Source: Dermacoccus abyssi (GTDB taxonomy: Bacteria; Actinomycetota; Actinomycetes; Actinomycetales; Dermatophilaceae). Taken from it: DNA of 64,000 nt. The notes under the pieces were generated by a model, which saw only the letters and a list, made by a program, of their open reading frames with translations, did not search any database and had not been told where the DNA came from. Position numbers and translations under genes: made by a program. The stretch lies in assembly GCF_034541975.1 (NCBI RefSeq), contig NZ_JAVYJM010000001.1; one strand, given 5' to 3'. Of this stretch, positions 28,341 to 36,432 are shown piece after piece. Numbering within the stretch: the first letter of the stretch is position 1; the number at the start of each line of letters is the position of its first letter.

Positions 28341-30365
28341 GTGACCGCCCGCCACGCCGCAACGGCGAGATCCACCCGCCAAAGTCTCGTCGTCGCCGTG
28401 TTGTGTGTGGCCGGCACGGTCGTGGCGCTCCAGCAGACGCTCGTCGTACCGCTCATCCCGGAGTGGCCGACGTTGCTCGACACGAGCGCGGAGAACGCGG
28501 CCTGGCTCGTCACCGCAACGCTGCTCGCAGGAGCCGTGGCAACGCCGATCCTCGCGCGCCTGGCCGACATGGTCGGCAAGCGGCGCATCATGCTCGTCTC
28601 GCTCGGGTTCGTCATCGCCGGATCGCTTCTCGGCGCCCTGGGTGACGGTCTCGCCGCCCTCATCACAGCTCGCGCCCTCCAGGGTGTGGGCGCCGCGATG
28701 ATTCCCATCGGCATCAGCATCCTGCGCGACGAACTGCCCCGCGAACGCGTCGGGGGAGCGGTCGCCACGATGAGCGCCACCCTCGGCATCGGCTCCGCCA
28801 TCGGTCTGCCGCTGGCCGGCGTCCTCGTTGAGCACTTCAGCTGGCACATGGTTTTCTGGGTCTCCGGTGCGTCGGCCGCCCTCATGTTCCTCGGCGTCGT
28901 GCTCGTCGTGCCCGAATCCAAGGTGAAGTCATCGGGCTCGTTCGACCTCGTCGGTGCGCTGCTCCTGTCGGCTGCGTTGCTGTGCTTCCTCGTGCCCATC
29001 ACGAAGGGCGGACACTGGGGATGGACGAGCGAGAAGGTGATCCTCGGGCTCGCCGCAAGCGTCGCCATCCTCGCGGCGTGGGCGCCCTGGGAGCTGCGTC
29101 ACCGCTCACCGATGGTCGACCTTCGCACCTCGGCCCGACGCCCCGTACTCCTGACCAACGCGGCGTCCCTGCTCATCGGCTTCGCCATGTACGCCAACAT
29201 GATGACGACGACGCAGCAGTTGCAGATGCCGGAAGCCACCGGTTACGGCTTCGGCCTCTCACTCATCGCCGCGGGCATCGCGATGCTGCCGGGCGGTCTC
29301 GCCATGGTCTTCCTGTCGCCCGTGAGCGCCGGCATCACGAAGCGCTTCGGGGCCCGGACGACGCTCATCGTCGGTGCCACGACGCTGGCGCTCGCCTACG
29401 GCATGCGCGTGTTCCTCACCGGCTCCGTGTGGCAGATCGTGCTCGGTGCGACGCTGTGCAGCGCCGCCACCGCCATCGCCTATGCGGCGATGCCGACGCT
29501 CATCATGCGCTCGGTGCCGATCACCGAGACGGCCGCCGCGAACGGTCTCAACACGCTGCTGCGCTCGATCGGCACCTCGACGTCGTCGGCCGCCGTTGCC
29601 GCGGTGCTCACGAGCATGTCGTTCTCGCTGGCCGGCCACGAGGTGCCGAAACTCGACGGCTTCAAGACGGTCTTCGTCATGGCTGCACTCGCCTCGCTGG
29701 CGTCGGCTCTCGTGGCCGGTTTCGTGCCCAAGGCAGCCGTTGCGCCGCGGGCCGTGCCCGCGCGCGAGGAGGGGGCCGCGAGCGCCGAGGCGCCCACGCG
29801 CGCCACGAGCAGCGATGTCCGTGCGGGCGACAACCGCGACGTCGTCGCCTCCGGTGTGCTCACCGACCTGGGCGGGCGTCCCCTGCGTCGCGGCGTCGTC
29901 ACAGCCCTCGCCCCCGACGGCGCCCACCTCGACTGGGGCCGCGTCGACGAGGACGGCCGCTACCGACTCGCCCTCCCGGGGGCCGGTCACTACGTCCTCG
30001 TGGCGTCGGCCGACGGGTGGGCCACGCGCTCGCAGTTCGTCGACGTCACGGGACCGGAGCTGCCGCAGTTCACGCTGTCGCGGCCACTGCTGCTCACGGG
30101 CACCGTCGTCTCCAGCGGCGGGCCGACCGCCGACCTGCCCGTGACGCTGCTCAAGCACTCGGGCGAGTATCAGGCGGCCACGCGCACTGACGCCGAAGGC
30201 CGTTTCGAGATGTCGCTGCCGCCGAGCGGTCGATACGTCGTCACCGCGCTCTGCGAGGAGCGAGGGGAGTCGGCGGCGCGTGGCCTCACCGTCCTGACAC
30301 AGCCTCAGGACATCGAACTCGAGCTCGCGAGTAGCCACCGCCTGAACGTCAACGCGCCTGCCTGA
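28341..30365 (+). CDS. MFS drug exporter (DHA2, 14-helix type) fused to C-terminal beta-sandwich repeats
   Basis: The 674-residue protein has residues 1-480 forming a 14-helix major facilitator with LADMVGKRRIMLVSLG (motif A) and GVGAAMIPIGISILRDELPRE. After a charged linker (480-520) come about 150 residues resembling two carboxypeptidase-regulatory/Ig-like repeats (GVLTDLGGRPLRRGVVTAL with DEDGRYRLALPGAGHYVLV, then GTVVSSGGPTADLPVTLL with DAEGRFEMSLPPSGRYVV). The transported substrate is unknown. GTG 28341 follows GAGGAG with good spacing; ATG 28329 is inside that site. Confidence 0.85.
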   Translation: MTARHAATARSTRQSLVVAVLCVAGTVVALQQTLVVPLIPEWPTLLDTSAENAAWLVTATLLAGAVATPILARLADMVGKRRIMLVSLGFVIAGSLLGALGDGLAALITARALQGVGAAMIPIGISILRDELPRERVGGAVATMSATLGIGSAIGLPLAGVLVEHFSWHMVFWVSGASAALMFLGVVLVVPESKVKSSGSFDLVGALLLSAALLCFLVPITKGGHWGWTSEKVILGLAASVAILAAWAPWELRHRSPMVDLRTSARRPVLLTNAASLLIGFAMYANMMTTTQQLQMPEATGYGFGLSLIAAGIAMLPGGLAMVFLSPVSAGITKRFGARTTLIVGATTLALAYGMRVFLTGSVWQIVLGATLCSAATAIAYAAMPTLIMRSVPITETAAANGLNTLLRSIGTSTSSAAVAAVLTSMSFSLAGHEVPKLDGFKTVFVMAALASLASALVAGFVPKAAVAPRAVPAREEGAASAEAPTRATSSDVRAGDNRDVVASGVLTDLGGRPLRRGVVTALAPDGAHLDWGRVDEDGRYRLALPGAGHYVLVASADGWATRSQFVDVTGPELPQFTLSRPLLLTGTVVSSGGPTADLPVTLLKHSGEYQAATRTDAEGRFEMSLPPSGRYVVTALCEERGESAARGLTVLTQPQDIELELASSHRLNVNAPA

Positions 30366-30404
30366 CGTTTCACGCCGGCTCCCGCCGCGAGATGGGGCCG
30401 GCAC

Positions 30405-30410
30405 TAGGGT
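30405..30410 (+). promoter_or_regulatory. -10 element of dop
   Basis: TAGGGT ends 7 nt before ATG 30418 with no ribosome-binding site between, so the dop mRNA is probably leaderless. Confidence 0.5.
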
Positions 30411-30417
30411 TGATCCC

Positions 30418-31935
30418 ATGACCGTTCAGCGCATCATGGGCATCGAAACCGAGTACGGCGTCCTGCGTCCGGGGGACACGCGCACGACGCCGATGGTGCT
30501 GTCCGGGCAGGTCGTGCGTGCCTACGCCGACGCCGTCGGGCTCAACGCCGCGCAGAGCCGCTGGGACTACAGCGACGAGTCGCCGCTGCGCGACCAGCGC
30601 GGCTACGACATCGCCCGCGAGGTGGCGCACGACAGCCAGCTGACCGACGAGGCCGACCCCAGCTTCGCCAACGTCGTGCTCGCCAACGGCGCCCGGCTCT
30701 ACGTCGACCACGCGCACCCCGAGTACAGCTCGCCGGAGGTCTCGAACCCGCGTGACGCCGTGCGCTACGACCGAGCGGGCGAACTCGTCATGCGTCGCGC
30801 GGCCGAACTCCTCGCGGAGCACCCGGACGGCGCAACGCAGCTCTACAAGAACAACGTCGACGGCCAAGGCGCCTCGTACGGCACCCACGAGAACTACCTC
30901 CTGCGCCGCGAGGTGCCGTGGGCGCGCGTCGTCGCCGGCATGACGCCGTTCTTCATTGCCCGGCAGGTGATCACCGGAAGCGGTCGTGTCGGTATCGGCC
31001 AGGAGTCGGAGCGTGCCGGTTTCCAGTTGACGCAGCGCGCCGACTACTTCGAGACCGAGGTCGCCCTCGAGACCACGCTGCGCCGCCCGATCGTCAACTC
31101 GCGCGACGAACCGCACGCCGACCACACGAAGTACCGGCGCCTGCACGTCATCGTCGGCGACGCCAACCACGCCGACGTCGCGAACCTGCTCAAGATGGGC
31201 ATGACGAGCCTCGTCATCGGCGCCCTAGAGGACGAGGCGCTGCCGGGCGTCATCGTCAAACAGCCGGTGGCGACCCTGCGCGCCGTCAGCCACGACGTGT
31301 CGCTCGCGCAGGAGTACGAACTCGTCGACGGGCGCACGGTCACGGCCCTCGACCTGCTCGAGATGTACCGCGACGCAACCCACGCATGGTGGACCCGCCG
31401 CGGCAACGACCCGATCGCCGACGCCACGAGCGAGGTCTTCGAGCACTGGACGCGCGTGCTCGACGCCCTGCGCGCCGACCCGATGACGCTCACGAAGGAT
31501 CTCGACTGGGTCGCCAAGAGGAGCGTCATGGAGGGCTTCATCGCGCGCCACGGCACAGGCTGGGACGATCCGCGCCTGCGCGCTCTCGACATCCAGTGGT
31601 CCGACGTTCGCGCCGACAAGGGCGTGTTCCACACCCTCGAACGCGGCGGGCGTTTCACCCGCCTGTTCTCCGACGACGAACTCGCCCAGGCCGTCGTCGA
31701 ACCGCCCCGCGACACGCGAGCGTGGCTGCGCGGCAAGAGCATCGAGGCCTTTGGTGACGACGTGGCGTCGGCGTCCTGGGACGCGATGGTCTACCGCACC
31801 GCGCAGCCGTCGAGCTACACCCGCGTCACGATGCCCGAGCCCTTCGCCGGTGACGCGGGCTCGACCGACGGTTGGTTCGACGGGGGCGTCGCCGAGCTGC
31901 TCGAGCGGGTCGGCGACGACAAGGTGGTGCGCTGA
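30418..31935 (+). CDS. dop: Pup deamidase/depupylase
   Basis: Dop cleaves the isopeptide bond between Pup and substrate lysines and, where needed, deamidates Pup-Gln. The 505-residue protein has the carboxylate-amine-ligase fold: IMGIETEYGV at the start, an insertion at about 40-80 (the Dop-loop that distinguishes it from PafA), the catalytic Asp in YVDHAHPEYSSPE near residue 97, and NVDGQGASYGTHENY. Because Pup here already ends in Glu, the depupylase activity should be the relevant one. The start is 7 nt after TAGGGT; pup follows. Confidence 0.95.
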   Translation: MTVQRIMGIETEYGVLRPGDTRTTPMVLSGQVVRAYADAVGLNAAQSRWDYSDESPLRDQRGYDIAREVAHDSQLTDEADPSFANVVLANGARLYVDHAHPEYSSPEVSNPRDAVRYDRAGELVMRRAAELLAEHPDGATQLYKNNVDGQGASYGTHENYLLRREVPWARVVAGMTPFFIARQVITGSGRVGIGQESERAGFQLTQRADYFETEVALETTLRRPIVNSRDEPHADHTKYRRLHVIVGDANHADVANLLKMGMTSLVIGALEDEALPGVIVKQPVATLRAVSHDVSLAQEYELVDGRTVTALDLLEMYRDATHAWWTRRGNDPIADATSEVFEHWTRVLDALRADPMTLTKDLDWVAKRSVMEGFIARHGTGWDDPRLRALDIQWSDVRADKGVFHTLERGGRFTRLFSDDELAQAVVEPPRDTRAWLRGKSIEAFGDDVASASWDAMVYRTAQPSSYTRVTMPEPFAGDAGSTDGWFDGGVAELLERVGDDKVVR

Positions 31936-31967
31936 GGGTTACCCCTGCCCGCGCCCCTGCGGCGAAC

Positions 31968-31973
31968 TAGGGT
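31968..31973 (+). promoter_or_regulatory. -10 element upstream of pup
   Basis: TAGGGT would give a leader of about 65 nt containing GAAGGAG before the pup ATG. Unlike dop, pup is expected to be translated from a leadered mRNA. Confidence 0.4.
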
Positions 31974-32043
31974 GGTGGCGAAGCGACCACAGGCGCGCCA
32001 CGGCCACACGGCGTGAGCGCGGCCGGCCACGAAGGAGTACACG

Positions 32044-32241
32044 ATGAGCGACCAGCAGCAGTTCGGCAAGCGCGGCGGCAGCGGCGACGACTTTGACGGC
32101 GCGGGGGAGGCCGGCCAGGCCCAGGTGACGAGGGAGTCGAACACGAGCGACATCGACTCGATGCTCGACGAGATCGACGGCGTGCTCGAGTCGAACGCGA
32201 GCGAGTTCGTCTCCGGCTTCGTCCAGAAGGGCGGCGAGTGA
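32044..32241 (+). CDS. pup: Prokaryotic ubiquitin-like protein Pup, Glu-terminated
   Basis: Pup is attached through its C-terminal Glu to lysines of target proteins by PafA. The 65-residue protein is polar and largely disordered, with the conserved helical Mpa/ARC-binding segment DIDSMLDEIDGVLESNASEF and C-terminus FVQKGGE. It ends in GGE, not GGQ, so it is ready for ligation without Dop deamidation. AAGGAG precedes the ATG. pafA begins 50 bp downstream; in proteasome-bearing relatives prcB and prcA sit in this region. Confidence 0.96.
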   Translation: MSDQQQFGKRGGSGDDFDGAGEAGQAQVTRESNTSDIDSMLDEIDGVLESNASEFVSGFVQKGGE

Positions 32242-32291
32242 CGGCTCGCTGAGCCCCTCACCTCCAGTTCGCACGCACCCAAGGAGCACCT

Positions 32292-33665
32292 ATGGAACGC
32301 CGCATCTACGGCCTCGAGACCGAGTTCGGGGTCACCGCGACCACGAACGGCCAGCGTCGGCTCACCCCTGACGAAGTGAGCCGGGCCCTGTTCCGCAAGG
32401 TCGTGGCCTGGGGGCGTTCGAGCAACGTCTTCCTCGACAACGGCTCACGCCTCTACCTCGATGTCGGTGCCCACCCCGAGTACGCGACGGCCGAGTGCGA
32501 CACGCTGCTCGACCTCGTCGCCCACGACCGCGCGGGTGAGCGCATCCTCGACGACATGACGAGTGAGGCGCAGGAGCGCCTCGCCGAGGACAGCGTCGAG
32601 GGCTCGATCTACGTCTTCAAGAACAACACCGACTCCGCGGGCAACTCCTACGGCTGCCACGAGAACCTCCTGCTCGAGCGCAGCACCGACATGAACCGCA
32701 TCTCGGAGGTGCTCGTCGCGTTCCTCGTCTCGCGCCAGCTCATCACCGGCGCGGGCAAGCTCCTGCAGCGCGACGGACGCACCGTCTTCAACCTCACCCA
32801 ACGCGCCGAACACATCTGGGACGGCTTCTCGAGCGCCACGACCCGATCACGGCCCATCATCAACAGCCGCGACGAACCGCACGCCGACTCGGCACGCTTC
32901 CGCCGCCTCCACGTCATCGTCGGCGACTCGACGATGAGCGACACGACGACGCTGCTCAAGGTCGGCGCCGCGCACCTCGTCCTGCGCCTCATCGAGGCGG
33001 GGGAGTCGTTCCCGCGCATGCACCTGGCCAACCAGGTCAAGGCCATCCGTGACGTCTCGGCCGACCCGACCGGTCAGGCCGTCATCGACCTCCAGGGCGG
33101 CACCTCGATGACGGCGCTCGCGATGCAGCGGCTGTTCCTCGAACGCTCCAAGGCGTTCGTCGAGCGCGAAGGCGACCCTGACCCGTCCGTCGAGCTCGTG
33201 CTCAACCTGTGGGAGCGCGCTCTCGACGCCGTTGAGAGCCAGGACTTCTCGGGCGTCGAGACGGAGATCGAGTGGGTCATCAAGCGCCGGTTGCTCACCG
33301 ACTACGCCGCGCGTCACGGCCTCGAGCTCGATGACCCGCGCATGGCCCAGCTCGACCTGACGTTCCACGACATCCGTCGCGGGCGCGGGCTGTTCGGGAT
33401 GCTCGAGAAGGCCGGTCGCGCGCGCCGGCTTGTCGACGACGAGCGCATCGCCACCGCGATGACAACGCCGCCGCAGACGACGCGCGCCAAGCTGCGCGGC
33501 GACTTCGTCCGCGAGGCCCGCGCGGCCGGCCGCGACTTCACCGTCGACTGGGTGCACCTCAAGCTCAACGACCAAGCGGGGCGCACGATCATGTGCAAGG
33601 ACCCGTTCCTCGCCGAGGATGCGCGCGTCGACCGCCTCATCGACGGACTGTCCACACCGCTTTGA
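32292..33665 (+). CDS. pafA: Pup--protein ligase
   Basis: PafA activates the Pup C-terminal Glu with ATP and forms the isopeptide bond. The 457-residue protein starts with RRIYGLETEFGV (Mg-ATP-binding Glu residues), has the catalytic Asp in YLDVGAHPEYATAE near residue 57-60, NTDSAGNSYGCHEN, and NSRDEPHADSARFRRLHVIVGD. It is homologous to Dop but lacks the Dop-loop insertion. It is clearly in one unit with pup (50 bp gap, AAGGAGC before the ATG). Confidence 0.96.
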   Translation: MERRIYGLETEFGVTATTNGQRRLTPDEVSRALFRKVVAWGRSSNVFLDNGSRLYLDVGAHPEYATAECDTLLDLVAHDRAGERILDDMTSEAQERLAEDSVEGSIYVFKNNTDSAGNSYGCHENLLLERSTDMNRISEVLVAFLVSRQLITGAGKLLQRDGRTVFNLTQRAEHIWDGFSSATTRSRPIINSRDEPHADSARFRRLHVIVGDSTMSDTTTLLKVGAAHLVLRLIEAGESFPRMHLANQVKAIRDVSADPTGQAVIDLQGGTSMTALAMQRLFLERSKAFVEREGDPDPSVELVLNLWERALDAVESQDFSGVETEIEWVIKRRLLTDYAARHGLELDDPRMAQLDLTFHDIRRGRGLFGMLEKAGRARRLVDDERIATAMTTPPQTTRAKLRGDFVREARAAGRDFTVDWVHLKLNDQAGRTIMCKDPFLAEDARVDRLIDGLSTPL

Positions 33666-33729
33666 CGGCCGGCCCACAGGTCGGCCCGAGGTCCACGCGC
33701 TATCGTGGGCCGGACTCACTTCCCACTGC

Positions 33730-33735
33730 TAGGAC
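33730..33735 (+). promoter_or_regulatory. -10 element of the FKBP lipoprotein gene
   Basis: TAGGAC ends 8 nt before GTG 33744, and there is no ribosome-binding site. An alternative reading is a leadered start further upstream at 33705, which would bury the signal peptide. Confidence 0.4.
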
Positions 33736-33743
33736 TTTTCTGC

Positions 33744-34781
33744 GTGTCTTCCCCCAAGCGTCTGCTCGCCCTTGCCGTCCTTCCGGTCGTCTTCCTCGCA
33801 GGATGCGGTGACGACTCCTCGAAGTCCTCGCCGTCCGGCTCCGGATCGAAGAGTTCGTCGTCCTCGGCATCGTCCTCCTCGTCGTCGAGCCTCGCCTCGC
33901 CAGCGACGAAGGGCAACGTCGACGACATCAAGGTCGACACGAAGAACGCCAAGAAGCCGACGGTTTCCATCCCCAAGGACAAGCTGCCGTTCGGTACGAG
34001 CGGCGCCAAGATCAAGATGCTCTCGAATGGTTCCGGTAGGGCCGCCAGTGGCACGGACTACGTGAGCGCCGACTTCGTCATGGTGAACGGGTCGACGGGC
34101 AAGACGATCGGCTCGACGTTCGGTGAACGGGTGCCGGCGTTCAACCTGGGCGACGACAGGAACCTTCCCGGCGTCCTGTCCAACCTCAAGGGTCGCAAGG
34201 CGGGGGACACGTTCGTGCTGTCATTGCCGCCGTCCCAAGCCTTCGGCTCTGCGGGTAACCAGCAGCTGGGCATCGGCCCGAATGACGACCTCGTGCTCTA
34301 CATGAAGGTCAACAAGGTGGAGACGGCTCAGAAGGCGTGTGACACGCCCTCGAGCGACGCCTCACTCCCGAAGGTCGAGGTGCCGAACAAGGTCACCGAG
34401 CAGGCCAAGATCACCTTCCCCAAGGGCAAGCAGCCGCCGACGGAGTTGACGTGTTCCACCCTGAAGGAGGGCAGCGGCGCCGTTGTGAAGGCGGGTCAGA
34501 CGATCTCGGTTCGCTACACCGGCCAGGTCTGGAACGGTTCGGTCTTCGATTCGACCGCAAAGCGGAAGGGGCAGCCCGCGCAGTTCGTGATCGGCAAGGG
34601 CCAGGTCATCCCCGGTTGGGACCGCACGGTCGTCGGTCAGAAGGTCGGCAGCCGCCTGCTCGTCGTCGTTCCCTCGGAGGACGGATACGGCGCTCAGGGC
34701 AGCACCGACCAGACCGGCAAGCAGATCATCAAGGGCACTGACACCATCGTGTTCGCGGTCGACATCATCTCCGCCAAGTAA
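33744..34781 (+). CDS. Lipoprotein with two FKBP-type peptidyl-prolyl isomerase domains
   Basis: The 345-residue protein has a lipoprotein signal (KRLLALAVLPVVFLAGCG, lipobox LAGC), a 30-residue Ser-rich linker, a first FKBP-like domain (about 100-195) and a second (about 225-345). The second keeps FDST, VIPGWDRTVVG and DGYGAQG, the normal active-site set. The first has NLPGVLSNLKG where GWD should be and lacks the FDS Asp, so it is probably inactive. It likely assists folding of secreted proteins at the outer membrane face. GTG 33744 was chosen for the signal peptide. Confidence 0.88.
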   Translation: MSSPKRLLALAVLPVVFLAGCGDDSSKSSPSGSGSKSSSSSASSSSSSSLASPATKGNVDDIKVDTKNAKKPTVSIPKDKLPFGTSGAKIKMLSNGSGRAASGTDYVSADFVMVNGSTGKTIGSTFGERVPAFNLGDDRNLPGVLSNLKGRKAGDTFVLSLPPSQAFGSAGNQQLGIGPNDDLVLYMKVNKVETAQKACDTPSSDASLPKVEVPNKVTEQAKITFPKGKQPPTELTCSTLKEGSGAVVKAGQTISVRYTGQVWNGSVFDSTAKRKGQPAQFVIGKGQVIPGWDRTVVGQKVGSRLLVVVPSEDGYGAQGSTDQTGKQIIKGTDTIVFAVDIISAK

Positions 34782-34832
34782 CACGCTGACACTCAAACGA
34801 ACCTTCGCTTTCTACCTGCCAAGGAGATTCAC

Positions 34833-35252
34833 ATGGGCTTCGACCCGAACACCGAAAAGCCGGAGATCGACTTCCCGGGTGACAACCCGCCGAGCGAGCT
34901 CGTCCTCGAGGACATCTGGGAGGGCGACGGCGCCACCGCAGAGCCCGGCAACATCATCAAGGCGCACTACGTCGGCGTCTCGTGGTCCACGGGCGAGGAG
35001 TTCGACGCCTCGTGGAACCGCGGTGAGCCGCTCGAGTTCCAGGTCGGCGTCGGCCAGGTCATCCAGGGCTGGGACCAGGGCCTGCTCGGCATGAAGGTCG
35101 GCGGTCGCCGCAAGATCACGATCCCGCCGCACCTCGGTTACGGCGAGCGCGGCGCGGGCGCCGCGATCAAGCCCAACGAGACGCTCATCTTCGTCGTCGA
35201 CCTCGTCTCGACGAACAAGCCGGGCGCCGGTCGCTCGTTCGGCATTCGCTGA
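34833..35252 (+). CDS. Cytoplasmic FKBP-type peptidyl-prolyl cis-trans isomerase
   Basis: The 139-residue single-domain FKBP has the complete signature: HYVGVSWSTGEEFDASW, VIQGWDQGLLGMKVGGRRKI and PPHLGYGERGAG. It has no signal peptide, so it acts in the cytoplasm. It lies 51 bp after the FKBP lipoprotein gene with AAGGAGA before the ATG. The pair is conserved between pafA and pafB in related actinobacteria. Confidence 0.94.
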   Translation: MGFDPNTEKPEIDFPGDNPPSELVLEDIWEGDGATAEPGNIIKAHYVGVSWSTGEEFDASWNRGEPLEFQVGVGQVIQGWDQGLLGMKVGGRRKITIPPHLGYGERGAGAAIKPNETLIFVVDLVSTNKPGAGRSFGIR

Positions 35253-35265
35253 GCGAAGCACTCAT

Positions 35266-35308
35266 GACGAGGCCCCGTTTCCGCCACGCGCGGAAACGGG
35301 GCCTCGTC
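35266..35308 (+). terminator. Very strong hairpin after the FKBP gene
   Basis: A perfect 19-bp stem (35266-35284 and 35290-35308) with a 5-nt loop lies 13 bp beyond the FKBP stop codon and separates it from pafBC. Confidence 0.85.
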
Positions 35309-35322
35309 GCACATGTGTGCGA
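35307..35322. promoter_or_regulatory. Inverted repeat upstream of pafBC, candidate operator
   Basis: TCGCACA-TG-TGTGCGA has perfect 7-bp arms. It abuts the preceding terminator and ends 10 bp before the TATCCT box at 35332, placing it over the -35 to spacer region of the presumed pafBC promoter. Confidence 0.45.
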
Positions 35323-35331
35323 AAGAACGAG

Positions 35332-35337
35332 TATCCT
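35332..35337 (+). promoter_or_regulatory. -10 element of pafBC
   Basis: TATCCT gives a predicted start near 35344 and a leader of about 50 nt with AAAGGTGG before GTG 35395. Confidence 0.45.
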
Positions 35338-35394
35338 CACTCGGTGTGACGCGCCTGCAGCCGTCACGAGACCTCGGCAGAAAGGTGGCACGCG

Positions 35395-36432
35395 GTGGCC
35401 TCACGCTCGACGCCCGAAGCCAAGACCGAACGCCTGCTCAACCTCGTCATCGCGTTGCTCTACACGCGCCGCGCGCTGACGAAATCGGCCATCCGGCAGG
35501 CGGTGCGTCAGTACGCCGACGCGCCCAACGACGAGGCCTTCGACCGCATGTTCGAGCGCGACAAGGACGAGTTGCGCGATCTCGGCATCCCGCTGCGCAC
35601 CGAGCACATCGACACGTTCTTCGAGGACGAGACGGGCTACCGCATCGATCGGCGCGAGTACGAACTGCCCGACCTGCACTTCGACGCCGACGAGCTCGCC
35701 GTCCTCGGTCTCGCCTCACGCGCGTGGCAGCAGGCGAGCCTCGCCGGCCCCGCCGCGGCGGCCCTGCGCAAGCTCGAAGCGCTCGACATCGAGCACGACG
35801 CCGCTTCCGTGGTCGGGCTGGAGCCGCGCATCCGCACGGCCGAGCCCGCCTTCGAGGCCGTCAAGGACGCCGTCATGGAGCGGTGCGCCATCACCTTCGA
35901 CTACCGCAAGGGTGGGGGAGAGTCGACGCGCCGCTCGCTGCAGCCCTGGACCGTCACCAACCGCAGGGGCCACTGGTACGTCACGGGTTTCGACACCGAC
36001 CGTGACGCACCCCGCGTCTTCCGGCTCTCCCGGATCGACGGCGCCGTGCGCAAGGTCGGCAAGCCCGGTAGCTACGAGGTGCCCGCCGATCACGACGCGC
36101 ACTCGATGATCGCCGGCACCGAGCGCGTGGCCGACTGGGCGCCCGCCGTGCTGCGGGTGCGCATCGAACGCGGTCACTCGCTCGTGCGTCGCGCCCGCAC
36201 CGTCGGCGTCGTCGACGACGAGTGGCAGCTCGTCGACATCGAGTACGCCGACCTCGGTGTGCTGGCCGACGAGGTGGCTTCCTTCGGCGCTGACGTGCTC
36301 GTCGAGCAGCCACTCGAGCTGCGCGACGCCGTGATCCGCCGCCTGACGGGCGCGCTGCAGGCGATGACGAGCGACGCGACGTCGAGCGAGGCAACATTCG
36401 CCGCTGCGGATCACCAGGAGGAGCGGGTATGA
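35395..36432 (+). CDS. pafB: WYL-domain transcriptional activator PafB
   Basis: PafB and PafC form a transcription factor that activates DNA-repair genes after DNA damage in mycobacteria. The 345-residue protein has an N-terminal winged helix (TERLLNLVIALLYTRRALTKSAIRQAVRQY), a WYL domain (about 150-230, WTVTNRRGHWYVTGFDTDRD) and a WCX C-terminal domain. The start is GTG 35395 after AAAGGTGG. Its stop overlaps the pafC start (ATGA). The old name (proteasome accessory factor) reflects location rather than function. Confidence 0.92.
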   Translation: MASRSTPEAKTERLLNLVIALLYTRRALTKSAIRQAVRQYADAPNDEAFDRMFERDKDELRDLGIPLRTEHIDTFFEDETGYRIDRREYELPDLHFDADELAVLGLASRAWQQASLAGPAAAALRKLEALDIEHDAASVVGLEPRIRTAEPAFEAVKDAVMERCAITFDYRKGGGESTRRSLQPWTVTNRRGHWYVTGFDTDRDAPRVFRLSRIDGAVRKVGKPGSYEVPADHDAHSMIAGTERVADWAPAVLRVRIERGHSLVRRARTVGVVDDEWQLVDIEYADLGVLADEVASFGADVLVEQPLELRDAVIRRLTGALQAMTSDATSSEATFAAADHQEERV

